A stretch of 7,348 nucleotides of DNA from Pseudomonadota bacterium (GTDB lineage Bacteria; Pseudomonadota; Alphaproteobacteria; Acetobacterales; Acetobacteraceae). The stretch covers positions 1 to 7,348 of the forward strand of contig JAJZEG010000425.1 of NCBI GenBank assembly GCA_021828605.1, written 5' to 3'. The notes below the pieces were generated by a model. That model made no database searches and had not been told where the DNA came from. It saw only the letters and a list, made by a program, of their open reading frames with translations. Position numbers and translations under genes: made by a program. Below, piece by piece: positions 1 to 7,348 of this stretch; positions within the stretch are counted from its first letter, which is position 1, and the number at the start of each line of letters is the position of its first letter.

Positions 1-1260
1 GGCGGCGAAAAACCCATCGGTCTGATCGCGCGCGGGCGATAAACGCAGCATCGGGGCGCGGATATGCTCAGGCCAAGTCTCGTCGAGCGGCACCAGCGCG
101 AACTGGGTGTGACGGGTCAAAAACGCCTCGATTTGAGCGTCATTTTCCTCATCCAGCACCGAGCAGGTCGCGTAAATCAGGTGGCCACCCGGCCTAACCA
201 GGCGCTGCGCCTCATCCATAATGGACGCTTGTTTGACGGTAAGCTCCGCTAAATCCTGCGCCGTCAGCCGCAGCCGGGCGTCGGGGTTGCGTCGCCAGGT
301 GCCGGTCCCGGTGCAGGGTGCGTCGATCAGCACCACGTCGCATTTGCGCTCCTGGCGCTTGGCCCATTTATCGCCAGCGGCGAATAGATGCCGCTCGGCA
401 TTATGCACCCCGGCCCGGCGCAGCCGTTTGATCGCGGCATCAAGGCGCGGTGCGGAAACGTCGCAGGCCACCAGATGGCCCTTATTTTCCATCATCATCG
501 CGAGTGCCAGCGTTTTGCCGCCCGCTCCGGCGCAATAATCAACCACCCGCATGCCGGGCTTCACATCGGCAAGGAGCGCCACGAGCTGGCTGCCCTCATC
601 CTGAATTTCCACCAACCCGTCGCGAAACGCCGCACTGGCGGTGACATGCTGACGCGCGGCCAAGCGTAAGCCCCACGGGCTGAGCTTGGTGGGTTCGGCG
701 CGCAACCGTTCGCGCGCGAGAGCCTCGATCGCCGCCTCGCGGGTGGTTTTCAGCAAATTTACCCGCAAATCGAGTGGCGCCTGGATCAGCATGGCCGCGC
801 ATTCAGCATCGAGCCGGGCGCCAAAGCGCGCACGAAACTTGTCCACAACGAAATCAGGGATTTCCAGCCGCACCCCGTCAGACATGTTCGGATGATCGAG
901 CGTATGGGTCGCGAGTTGGGCCAGAGCCCGTTTTTCAACGTCATCGAGCGGGGCTGGGGCGAAGCGCGAGCCACCGAAATTCGACTCAGCGCGATGCGGA
1001 GTCATCCCACCCAGCACCATCATCGCTAAGGCAAGCAGACGCGGCGTAACCGGCGCGCCGATCCGCTCGAGCCACCAGCCCAGTCGGCGGCGCGCGCGCA
1101 GCACCGACCAGGTGATTTCGCTGATATCGCGCCGATCACCGCCGCCGATAAAGCGCCTGGTGCGCAAAAACTCGTTCGCCACCGCGTCCGCCGGGCGACG
1201 ATCCGCCTCAATCGCGCCAAGCAACGCGATGGCCGCGTCAAGCCGTCCTGCGGGGGTCAC
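1..1260 (-). CDS. RsmB/NOP-family rRNA (cytosine-C5)-methyltransferase, 3' end cut by window
   Basis: SAM-dependent RNA m5C methyltransferase, expected to modify 16S rRNA in the cytoplasm. The reading frame is open for 420 codons to the window edge with no stop. Residues 1-70 resemble the NusB-like RNA-binding domain of RsmB (for example GRLDAAIALL and DRRDISEITW). The Rossmann catalytic domain follows: SAM-binding motif DYCAGAGGKT at 241-250, motif IV DAPCTGTG at 313-320 with Cys316, and motif VI ATCSVLDEEN at 364-373 with Cys366. Two cysteines in these places are the mark of RNA m5C enzymes. The sequence ends in DGFFAA, which in this family lies about ten residues before the C-terminus, so nearly all of the protein is present. 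The start is GTG at 1260-1258: the guaB stop lies one codon upstream in the same frame, the next in-frame ATG is codon 80, and an AGGA Shine-Dalgarno sits 7 nt upstream inside the end of guaB. Family assignment is firm. Strict orthology to E. coli RsmB (C967) is not proven, so no symbol is given. Confidence 0.93.
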   Translation of the reverse strand, partial: MTPAGRLDAAIALLGAIEADRRPADAVANEFLRTRRFIGGGDRRDISEITWSVLRARRRLGWWLERIGAPVTPRLLALAMMVLGGMTPHRAESNFGGSRFAPAPLDDVEKRALAQLATHTLDHPNMSDGVRLEIPDFVVDKFRARFGARLDAECAAMLIQAPLDLRVNLLKTTREAAIEALARERLRAEPTKLSPWGLRLAARQHVTASAAFRDGLVEIQDEGSQLVALLADVKPGMRVVDYCAGAGGKTLALAMMMENKGHLVACDVSAPRLDAAIKRLRRAGVHNAERHLFAAGDKWAKRQERKCDVVLIDAPCTGTGTWRRNPDARLRLTAQDLAELTVKQASIMDEAQRLVRPGGHLIYATCSVLDEENDAQIEAFLTRHTQFALVPLDETWPEHIRAPMLRLSPARDQTDGFFAA

Positions 1261-1263
1261 GGC

Positions 1264-2832
<1,569 letters not shown>

Positions 2833-2855
2833 TCACCAATGATGTGGCTCGGTGG

Positions 2856-2883
2856 ATGATATAGGATCACCTAAACGTCCCAA
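2856..2883 (-). promoter_or_regulatory. Candidate sigma-70 type promoter of guaB
   Basis: On the minus strand TTGGGA (2883-2878, 4 of 6 to TTGACA) is followed after 16 bp by TATCAT (2861-2856, 5 of 6 to TATAAT). A start near 2849 would give a leader of about 44 nt ending in the AAGG Shine-Dalgarno of guaB. It is the best -35/-10 pair I found upstream of guaB. The -35 is weak and no start site is known, so the call is tentative. Confidence 0.45.
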
Positions 2884-2919
2884 GCCAGTGCCGCAACCCC
2901 GACTGCGGCGCGTCTGGGA
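2878..2919. other. Imperfect inverted repeat between the divergent promoters
   Basis: The core GCCGCA (2890-2895) pairs with TGCGGC (2904-2909) across an 8-nt loop. One T-G wobble and one G-C pair extend it to 2888-2911. Flanking TCCCA (2878-2882) and TGGGA (2915-2919) can also pair after unpaired stretches. No T-run follows on either strand, so it does not look like an intrinsic terminator. It overlaps the candidate -35 box of guaB and could be an operator or chance GC-rich pairing. Confidence 0.35.
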
Positions 2920-2962
2920 TCAGGACAATGCAGGGATCGGCAGGATCAAAGCTGGGGACGAG

Positions 2963-3008
2963 AATATATTACAAAATAAATTGACATCGTATTTTTCTGT
3001 AATATATT
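2963..3008. promoter_or_regulatory. Perfect 11-bp inverted repeat, candidate operator of the paa operon
   Basis: AATATATTACA (2963-2973) is repeated as its exact reverse complement TGTAATATATT (2998-3008), with 24 bp between. Similarity continues inward, with 15 of 18 positions matching between the arms. Each arm contains the self-palindrome AATATATT, so each may be half-conserved TGT-AATATATT-ACA. The palindrome centres are 38 bp apart. The left arm falls where an UP element would lie (about -52 to -42), and the right arm contains the -10 box. Two repressor sites flanking RNA polymerase is the natural reading. Phenylacetate operons are commonly controlled by phenylacetyl-CoA-sensing repressors (PaaX of the GntR type, PaaR of the TetR type), but I do not recognise this site as theirs. 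The regulator is not encoded in the window. Confidence 0.6.
2981..3008 (+). promoter_or_regulatory. Sigma-70 type promoter of the paa operon
   Basis: A perfect TTGACA (2981-2986) is followed after 16 bp by TATATT (3003-3008, 5 of 6 to TATAAT). It lies in a sharply AT-rich island within GC-rich DNA, with an A/T-rich UP-like stretch just upstream. Transcription would start near 3015, leaving a leader of only about 16 nt before the paaA ATG, so the Shine-Dalgarno would be almost at the 5' end of the message. The -10 is buried in the right arm of the inverted repeat, which suggests a strong promoter held off by a repressor. Confidence 0.75.
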
Positions 3009-3030
3009 GCCTCGAATAAGGAGCAAAATC

Positions 3031-4029
3031 ATGTACGCTCAAGCCCTCGACCAAACCGAATCCCGTCTTTCTGCGCCCCCTCCGTCTGCGCCAGATGATC
3101 CGGCCCGACTGGCCGCCTTTGCCGCGCACATTGATGCCGAGCAGAAAATTGAGCCTAACCACTGGATGCCGGAGACGTATCGGCGGACCCTCATTCGCCA
3201 AATTGCGCAGCACGCCCATTCCGAAATTATCGGCATGCAGCCGGAAGGTAATTGGATTACCCGGGCACCGTCCCTGCGTCGTAAAGTCGCTTTGCTGGCC
3301 AAGGTGCAGGATGAGTGCGGCCATGGCTTGTACCTTTATGCCGCTGCCGAGACTCTGGGCGTTTCGCGCGAGGATCTGGTTGATCAATTACTGACGGGTG
3401 CGGCAAAATATTCCTCGATTTTTAACTATCCGACCCTAACCTGGGCGGATATTGGCGCGATTGGCTGGCTGGTCGATGGTGCGGCGATTATGAACCAGAT
3501 CCCGCTCTGCCGGTGTTCCTACGGCCCGTATGCCCGCGCGATGATCCGGGTGTGCAAGGAGGAGAGTTTTCACCAGCGCCAAGGCTATGAAATTATGTGC
3601 GGGCTAGCGGCGGGCAGCGCCGAGCAGCACGCTATGGCGCAGGACGCGCTTAACCGTTGGTGGTGGCCGTGTTTGATGATGTTCGGCCCGCCCGATACCG
3701 AGAGCCAACATTCCGACCAATCAACACGCTGGAAAATCAAGCGTTTCTCCAATGATGAGCTGCGGCAGAGTTTCGTCGATGCCACGGTGCCGCAAGCGCA
3801 TCGGCTTGGATTAACCCTGCCCGACCCGAATTTGGTGTTTGATCAGGCCAGCAACCATTGGCGCTATGGGGCAATCGATTGGGCGGAGTTCCGCGCGGTG
3901 TTGCGCGGTGAGGGGCCGTGCAATCAGGAACGGCTGGAACGGCGGAACGCGGCGCACGCGGAGGGCGACTGGGTGCGCGCGGCAGCGCAGGCCTATGCCG
4001 CCAAACAAAACCAACGAAAAGCGGCGTGA
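3031..4029 (+). CDS. paaA: 1,2-phenylacetyl-CoA epoxidase, catalytic di-iron subunit PaaA
   Basis: Catalytic subunit of the multicomponent monooxygenase that adds one oxygen atom across C1-C2 of phenylacetyl-CoA, the step that breaks aromaticity in the phenylacetate pathway. The 332 residues form a ferritin-like helical bundle. Expected iron ligands are visible: Glu65 (in HSEIIGMQ), Glu95 and His98 (DECGHG), Asp149 (WLVDG), Glu178 and His181 (KEESFHQ). Their spacing matches the six-ligand pattern I recall for E. coli PaaA, shifted by 23 residues because of a longer Pro/Ala-rich N-terminus. The ATG at 3031 is chosen because AAGGAG lies 7 nt upstream (3018-3023). The in-frame TTG at 3007 overlaps the -10 box and would not be transcribed from this promoter. 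First gene of the operon; it ends in tandem in-frame stops (TGA TAA) 6 bp before paaB. The other subunits follow directly, which supports the assignment. Confidence 0.97.
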   Translation: MYAQALDQTESRLSAPPPSAPDDPARLAAFAAHIDAEQKIEPNHWMPETYRRTLIRQIAQHAHSEIIGMQPEGNWITRAPSLRRKVALLAKVQDECGHGLYLYAAAETLGVSREDLVDQLLTGAAKYSSIFNYPTLTWADIGAIGWLVDGAAIMNQIPLCRCSYGPYARAMIRVCKEESFHQRQGYEIMCGLAAGSAEQHAMAQDALNRWWWPCLMMFGPPDTESQHSDQSTRWKIKRFSNDELRQSFVDATVPQAHRLGLTLPDPNLVFDQASNHWRYGAIDWAEFRAVLRGEGPCNQERLERRNAAHAEGDWVRAAAQAYAAKQNQRKAA

Positions 4030-4035
4030 TAACCG

Positions 4036-4329
4036 ATGAATAATCCAAAATCAGGCGAATTGCTTTGGGAAGTGTTTTTGCGGAGTCGCAACGGGCTCGC
4101 CCATAAACATGCGGGATCGCTGCACGCGCCCGATGCGACACTCGCCCTTGATGCCGCGCGCGATTTATTCACCCGGCGCGGCGAAGCGATTTCGATTTGG
4201 GTGGTGCCGTCCTCGGCGATCATCGCGTCCGACCCGGATGAGCAAGCGATGCTGTTCGAACCCGCGGAGAGCAAAATCTATCGTCACCCGAGTTTTTACA
4301 CGGTGCCCGATGATGTCGGCCATATGTGA
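4036..4329 (+). CDS. paaB: 1,2-phenylacetyl-CoA epoxidase subunit PaaB
   Basis: Small non-catalytic subunit of the phenylacetyl-CoA epoxidase. In the E. coli system PaaB bridges PaaA-PaaC units and is needed for activity, probably by helping the reductase dock. Its 97 residues match the family's usual length of about 95. Hallmarks are WEVFLRSRNGLAHKHAGSLH (residues 11-30), the DLFTRRGE stretch, and SIWVVPSSAI at 53-62. The start is the first ATG after the paaA stop. The Shine-Dalgarno is poor, so translation probably depends on coupling to paaA. Its TGA is separated from the paaC ATG by one base. There is no metal or nucleotide motif, as expected. Confidence 0.96.
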   Translation: MNNPKSGELLWEVFLRSRNGLAHKHAGSLHAPDATLALDAARDLFTRRGEAISIWVVPSSAIIASDPDEQAMLFEPAESKIYRHPSFYTVPDDVGHM

Positions 4330-4330
4330 C

Positions 4331-5152
4331 ATGGCTGAGCCCGCGCAGCGCGATGACGCCCCGTCAGGCGCCAACATTGAGATCAACGAGACGCCGCGTT
4401 TGCATTGGCTGCTCGCTTACGCCGATGATGCGCTGATCCTTGGCCACCGGCTGTCGGAATGGTGTGCGCGCGGTCCAAGCATGGAAGAGGACATGGCGCT
4501 GGCGAATTTAGGGCTGGATTTGCTGGGGCAGGCGCGATTTTTATATAGTCACGCGGCAATGTTGGAAAACGCCGCAAACCCAGAATTGCGGCGGAGCGAG
4601 GATGATTACGCCTATCGCCGAGATGCGCCGCAATTTCGCAATACGCTGCTGGTTGAACAGCCTAACGGCGATTTCGCGGCGACGATGATGCGTCATTTGC
4701 TCTATGCCAGCTTTGTTGATCTCTATTGGCGGGCGAGCGGCGCCGTGGCTGATCCGGCCATCGCGGCCTTTGCCGCGCGCAGCGAGAAGGAAACCGCCTA
4801 TCATCGGCGTCACGCCGCTGAATGGGTGATCCGGCTGGGTGATGGCACCGCGGAAAGCCACCGCCGCGCCCAAGCGGCTCTGGATCATTTATTGCCGCTT
4901 GCCGATGAAGTTTTTCAGCCAATGCCTGGGCAGCAAAGTCTGATCGATGCGGGCATGATCATTGACCCCGTTCATTTGCACGACGCCTATCGCCATCACA
5001 TTGAGCAGGTTTGCGCACAAGCCACCTTGAAGCTGGCTTGGCCGCAATCCAATCAAACCGGCGGCAGGTTGGGGCGGCATAGCGCGCATTTGGCCCCTTT
5101 GCTCGCCGAACTGCAATTTTTGCCGCGCACCTATCCGGGGGCGACATGGTAG
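4331..5152 (+). CDS. paaC: 1,2-phenylacetyl-CoA epoxidase structural subunit PaaC
   Basis: Structural partner of PaaA, from the same ferritin-like fold but non-catalytic in the characterised enzyme; PaaA and PaaC form the stable core. It has 273 residues, about 25 more than E. coli PaaC (about 248), partly from a polar N-terminal segment before LHWLLAYADDALILGHRLSE (24-43). Family landmarks are MEEDMALANLGLDLLGQAR at 51-69, a helix with SEKETAYHRRHAAEW at 151-165 that keeps a Glu-x-x-x-His echo of the metal site, and the C-terminal LQFLPRTYPGATW. The ATG at 4331 is the first after the paaB stop (TGA-c-ATG). The frame is open further upstream, but earlier starts would run through paaB. The last 7 nt overlap paaD, giving strong translational coupling. 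Confidence 0.95.
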   Translation: MAEPAQRDDAPSGANIEINETPRLHWLLAYADDALILGHRLSEWCARGPSMEEDMALANLGLDLLGQARFLYSHAAMLENAANPELRRSEDDYAYRRDAPQFRNTLLVEQPNGDFAATMMRHLLYASFVDLYWRASGAVADPAIAAFAARSEKETAYHRRHAAEWVIRLGDGTAESHRRAQAALDHLLPLADEVFQPMPGQQSLIDAGMIIDPVHLHDAYRHHIEQVCAQATLKLAWPQSNQTGGRLGRHSAHLAPLLAELQFLPRTYPGATW

Positions 5153-5610
5153 GCTTGGCCGATCCGCGCGATGCGGCCTGGGCGATTGCCGCCGCCCTGC
5201 CCGATCCTGAAATCCCGGCAATCACCATCGCCGAGCTGGGTATTTTGCGCGGTGTGGAGATGCAGGATGGCGCGGTGATGGTCACCATCACCCCCACCTA
5301 TTCGGGCTGCCCGGCCACCGAAATGATCAAATCCGATATCGAAACCGCCTTGCATCGAGCCGGCTTCACCGAGGTAAGCGTGCGCCTGGTCTATAGCCCG
5401 GCCTGGAGCACCGATGCGCTGAGCGCCGCGACTTTGGAGAAATTGCGGGCCGAAGGCATCGCCCCGCCGCGCCGGGGTCAAGCGCCGCATTGCCCGTTAT
5501 GCGATTCAACCGAGGTCGAACAACTCAGCGCCTTCGGCTCAACGCCGTGCAAATCGCTCTGGCGCTGCATCAGCTGCCGCGAGCCGTTTGATCATTTCAA
5601 ATGCCATTGA
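5146..5610 (+). CDS. paaD: Phenylacetate-CoA oxygenase assembly protein PaaD (MIP18/DUF59 family)
   Basis: Accessory protein of the epoxidase, not part of the stable core. PaaD belongs to the MIP18/DUF59 family of iron-sulfur maturation factors and is expected to help install metal or cluster in PaaA or PaaE; its exact step is unsettled. It has 154 residues. The DUF59 domain spans about 8-90 and carries the conserved YSGCPATEMI with Cys55. A C-terminal zinc-ribbon-like segment has CPLC (Cys116, Cys119), Cys135, CISC (Cys141, Cys144) and Cys153, ending DHFKCH. This Cys-rich tail separates PaaD from plain SufT-type DUF59 proteins. The ATG at 5146 overlaps the end of paaC by 7 nt, and the stop is 10 bp before paaE. 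Confidence 0.95.
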   Translation: MVGLADPRDAAWAIAAALPDPEIPAITIAELGILRGVEMQDGAVMVTITPTYSGCPATEMIKSDIETALHRAGFTEVSVRLVYSPAWSTDALSAATLEKLRAEGIAPPRRGQAPHCPLCDSTEVEQLSAFGSTPCKSLWRCISCREPFDHFKCH

Positions 5611-5620
5611 GCGGCGCGTA

Positions 5621-6718
5621 ATGGTGCAAGCCCGATTTCATCCGCTCGCGATCAGCGCGATCACGCCGGAAGCACGATCAGCGATTTCGCTCAGCTTCGC
5701 GGTGCCCGAGGTGCTGCGCGCGGCGTATCAGTTCACCCCCGGCCAATATCTGACCCTGCGCCAGACCATCGACGGGGTTGAGCAGCGCCGGGCCTATTCG
5801 ATTTGTGCGGCCCCCGGCGAGGGCGAGCTGCGCATCGCGGTGAAGCGCGTCGCCGATGGGGTGATGTCGGGCTATCTCTGCGAGGCCGCAAAAATTGGCG
5901 ATATGATCGAGGTGATGACCCCGACCGGTCGGTTCGGCCTCACGCCCGACCCGGCGCGCGCGCGCAATGTGGTCGCCTTCGCGGCGGGCTCGGGGATCAC
6001 CCCGATCCTCTCGATCCTGCGCAGCGTGCTGGAGAGTGAACCATCGAGCCACTGCACCCTATTTTATGCCAATCGCGGCGCCAGCGACATCATGTTCCGC
6101 GAGACGTTGGAGACTCTGAAAAACCGCCATCTCGGCCGATTTTCACTCCTGCATATTTTGTCGCGCGAGGAGCAGGATATCCCGCTGCTGCATGGCAGGC
6201 TGGACGCCGAGCGGATCGCCAAACTGCTCCGCCGCGCGGCGCCGCAGCGGATTGATCATTTATTCATCTGCGGACCGGCGCCGATGATCGATAATGTCGA
6301 GCATGCCGCCCACACCCATGGGATCGCGGCGGATGCGATCCATATCGAGCGTTTTGTTGCCAGCGATGGCGGTATTCCGCGCCCCCCGACATCGCGTCCA
6401 GCTGCGCCGCGACCGGTCGAGCCGGTGGTGGGCGATGCCGGGACGCTGATCACCATCATCGCGGATGGCAAGCGCCATGCCGTGCCGATTGAAGCGGGAG
6501 AAAAAATTCTCGATGCCGCGCTGCGGGCGGGGCTCGATTTGCCTTATGCGTGCAAAGGCGGGATGTGCGCGACGTGCCGGGCCCGGATTATTGAGGGCCA
6601 AGCCAGCATGGCGGTGAATTATTCGCTGGCCGATTGGGAACTCCAGGCCGGGTTCGTGCTCTCCTGCCAAGCGCAGATCGAGGGTGCTGGCGTGTTAATC
6701 GATTTCGACGCGCTCTGA
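5621..6718 (+). CDS. paaE: 1,2-phenylacetyl-CoA epoxidase reductase subunit PaaE
   Basis: Electron-transfer subunit that moves electrons from NAD(P)H through FAD and a [2Fe-2S] cluster to the PaaA di-iron site. It has 365 residues, against about 356 in E. coli. An FAD domain comes first (FTPGQYLTLR at 38-47, RRAYSIC at 56-62). A nucleotide-binding domain follows (AAGSGITPIL at 121-130, CGPAPM at 217-222). A proline-rich linker spans about 251-270. A plant-type ferredoxin domain ends the protein, with cluster ligands Cys311, Cys316, Cys319 (CKGGMCATC) and Cys349 (LSCQ). All ligands are intact. The ATG at 5621 is the first after the paaD stop; an in-frame TTG at 5588 inside paaD is less likely, because conserved sequence begins only at FHPLAI. 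The Shine-Dalgarno is weak. It is the last gene of the operon; the shared terminator starts 22 bp downstream. Confidence 0.96.
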   Translation: MVQARFHPLAISAITPEARSAISLSFAVPEVLRAAYQFTPGQYLTLRQTIDGVEQRRAYSICAAPGEGELRIAVKRVADGVMSGYLCEAAKIGDMIEVMTPTGRFGLTPDPARARNVVAFAAGSGITPILSILRSVLESEPSSHCTLFYANRGASDIMFRETLETLKNRHLGRFSLLHILSREEQDIPLLHGRLDAERIAKLLRRAAPQRIDHLFICGPAPMIDNVEHAAHTHGIAADAIHIERFVASDGGIPRPPTSRPAAPRPVEPVVGDAGTLITIIADGKRHAVPIEAGEKILDAALRAGLDLPYACKGGMCATCRARIIEGQASMAVNYSLADWELQAGFVLSCQAQIEGAGVLIDFDAL

Positions 6719-6735
6719 GCGGTAACCTGCGCGCC

Positions 6736-6769
6736 AAAAAAAAACCCCGGACCATTGGCCCGGGGTTTT
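6736..6769 (-). terminator. Intrinsic terminator of rplM-rpsI, also usable by the paa operon
   Basis: Arms 6741-6750 and 6760-6769 are perfectly complementary (AAAACCCCGG / CCGGGGTTTT). In the minus-strand RNA a G-U wobble and two more C-G pairs extend the GC stem to 9 bp with an AAU loop, followed by nine U residues (6744-6736): a textbook terminator 23 nt past the rpsI stop. In the plus-strand RNA the wobble becomes an A-C mismatch and only four U follow, so the paa operon has a weaker version of the same element. Confidence 0.9.
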
Positions 6770-6792
6770 GCGCGAACGCAGCGCGATTTGGA

Positions 6793-7278
6793 TCAGCGCT
6801 TGCTGAACTGGAAGCTCCGGCGGGCCTTGGCCTTGCCGTATTTTTTCCGCTCAACCGTGCGCGGATCGCGGGTGAGGAAGCCCGCGACTTTGAGAATCCC
6901 GCGCAAATCCGGCTCATAATAAGTGAGCGCCCGCGAAATACCGTGCCGCACCGCACCGGCCTGGCCCGATAAGCCACCGCCGGTAACGGTCGCCATCACG
7001 TCGAACTGGTTATAGCGATCGGCAACCAGAAACGGTTGGGTGATCAACATGCGCAGAACCGGACGCGCGAAATATTGCGCGGCTTTGCGGCCATTGATGA
7101 TGATCTCACCCTTGCCCGGCTTGATCCAGACCCGCGCCACCGCATCCTTACGACGACCGGTGGCGTAGGAACGGCCCAGCGCATCGCGCTTGACTTCATA
7201 TTTCGGCCCGGTCACCGGAGCAGTAACTTCGGTGGTGACCACCGACTTCAAATCGGCGAGTGTTGCAGTCCCAGACAT
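6793..7278 (-). CDS. rpsI: 30S ribosomal protein S9
   Basis: Small-subunit ribosomal protein whose C-terminal tail reaches the P-site tRNA. It has 161 residues. The core starts at [20 protein letters not shown] (38-57), includes [19 protein letters not shown] (100-118), and ends in the conserved basic tail with terminal SFQFSKR. The roughly 35-residue N-terminal extension compared with E. coli S9 (130 residues) is typical of alphaproteobacteria. The ATG at 7278 is preferred because GGAGG lies 8 nt upstream. An in-frame TTG two codons earlier (7284) would have the same GGAGG only 2 nt away, too close to serve it. The Shine-Dalgarno lies within the last codons of rplM and the two genes are 2 bp apart, so their translation is coupled. 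Confidence 0.98.
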   Translation of the reverse strand: MSGTATLADLKSVVTTEVTAPVTGPKYEVKRDALGRSYATGRRKDAVARVWIKPGKGEIIINGRKAAQYFARPVLRMLITQPFLVADRYNQFDVMATVTGGGLSGQAGAVRHGISRALTYYEPDLRGILKVAGFLTRDPRTVERKKYGKAKARRSFQFSKR

Positions 7279-7280
7279 AC

Positions 7281-7348
7281 TCAAACCCTCCGATTCTTGC
7301 GATTAAGTGCGCCAACATCCAACGTCACCGGCTGTTGCGCGGTGTGCG
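7281..7348 (-). CDS. rplM: 50S ribosomal protein L13, C-terminal end only
   Basis: Only the last 21 codons and the TGA are in the window. They read [21 protein letters not shown], of which AQQPVTLDV and LNRKN match the alphaproteobacterial L13 tail (E. coli L13 also ends in an AQQP-type motif). Its place directly upstream of rpsI is the near-universal bacterial order rplM-rpsI, which supports the call despite the short length. The start and most of the gene lie beyond the right edge. Confidence 0.88.
   Translation of the reverse strand, partial: HTAQQPVTLDVGALNRKNRRV

Noticed and set aside
2864..2947. Four scattered GGATC words near 2864, 2917, 2934 and 2943
   Set aside because: Five-base matches at irregular spacing in GC-rich DNA; nothing shows a repeat array or binding-site periodicity.
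3007..3030. Upstream TTG start adding eight residues to PaaA
   Set aside because: The TTG overlaps the -10 box and would not be in the mRNA; the ATG at 3031 has AAGGAG at ideal spacing.
2920..3387. Minus-strand open frame of 155 codons across the paaA promoter and 5' end
   Set aside because: It overlaps the paa promoter and the start of paaA on the opposite strand, and its translation shows no domain. The non-coding signals in this stretch are better explained as promoter and operator.
3737..4141. Minus-strand open frame of 134 codons opposite the paaA-paaB junction
   Set aside because: Antisense to two well-supported genes; Arg/Pro/Ala-rich with no motif.
4109..4330. Upstream in-frame extension of paaC through paaB
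   Set aside because: The extra sequence is an out-of-frame reading of paaB and is Arg/Ser-rich; family similarity starts only after the ATG at 4331.

Overview
The window is GC-rich bacterial chromosome, with no phage, transposon, CRISPR or RNA gene visible. An alphaproteobacterium is likely, perhaps Rhodospirillales or Acetobacteraceae. The reasons are the S9 protein with its N-terminal extension and SFQFSKR tail, the L13 tail ending in an LNRKN-type motif, and a GTG-started RsmB/NOP methyltransferase abutting guaB. This placement is inferred from protein style; no tree was made.

The layout is three blocks. Left, on the minus strand (1-2805): guaB (IMP dehydrogenase) followed at once by an RsmB/NOP-family rRNA m5C methyltransferase gene whose last few codons lie beyond the window. 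Middle, on the plus strand (3031-6718): a tight five-gene operon, paaA-paaB-paaC-paaD-paaE, encoding the whole phenylacetyl-CoA ring 1,2-epoxidase. Right, on the minus strand (6793-7348): the rplM-rpsI ribosomal protein operon, with only the end of rplM present. The paa operon diverges from guaB across about 225 bp that hold both promoters. It converges on rpsI across about 75 bp that hold one shared terminator.

The paa genes work as one machine. PaaA is the di-iron catalytic subunit, PaaC its degenerate structural partner, and PaaB a small bridging subunit. PaaD is a MIP18/DUF59 protein expected to help mature iron-sulfur or iron centres. PaaE is the NAD(P)H-FAD-[2Fe-2S] reductase that feeds electrons to PaaA. 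The other phenylacetate genes (CoA ligase paaK, isomerase paaG, hydrolase/dehydrogenase paaZ, the beta-oxidation genes and a regulator) are absent here and must lie elsewhere if the pathway is complete.

The most interesting non-coding signal is an AT-rich island just upstream of paaA. It has a perfect 11-bp inverted repeat (2963-2973 and 2998-3008) that brackets a consensus -35 box and covers the -10 box. It looks like a two-site operator for a repressor I cannot identify. No clearly new multi-gene system is present.
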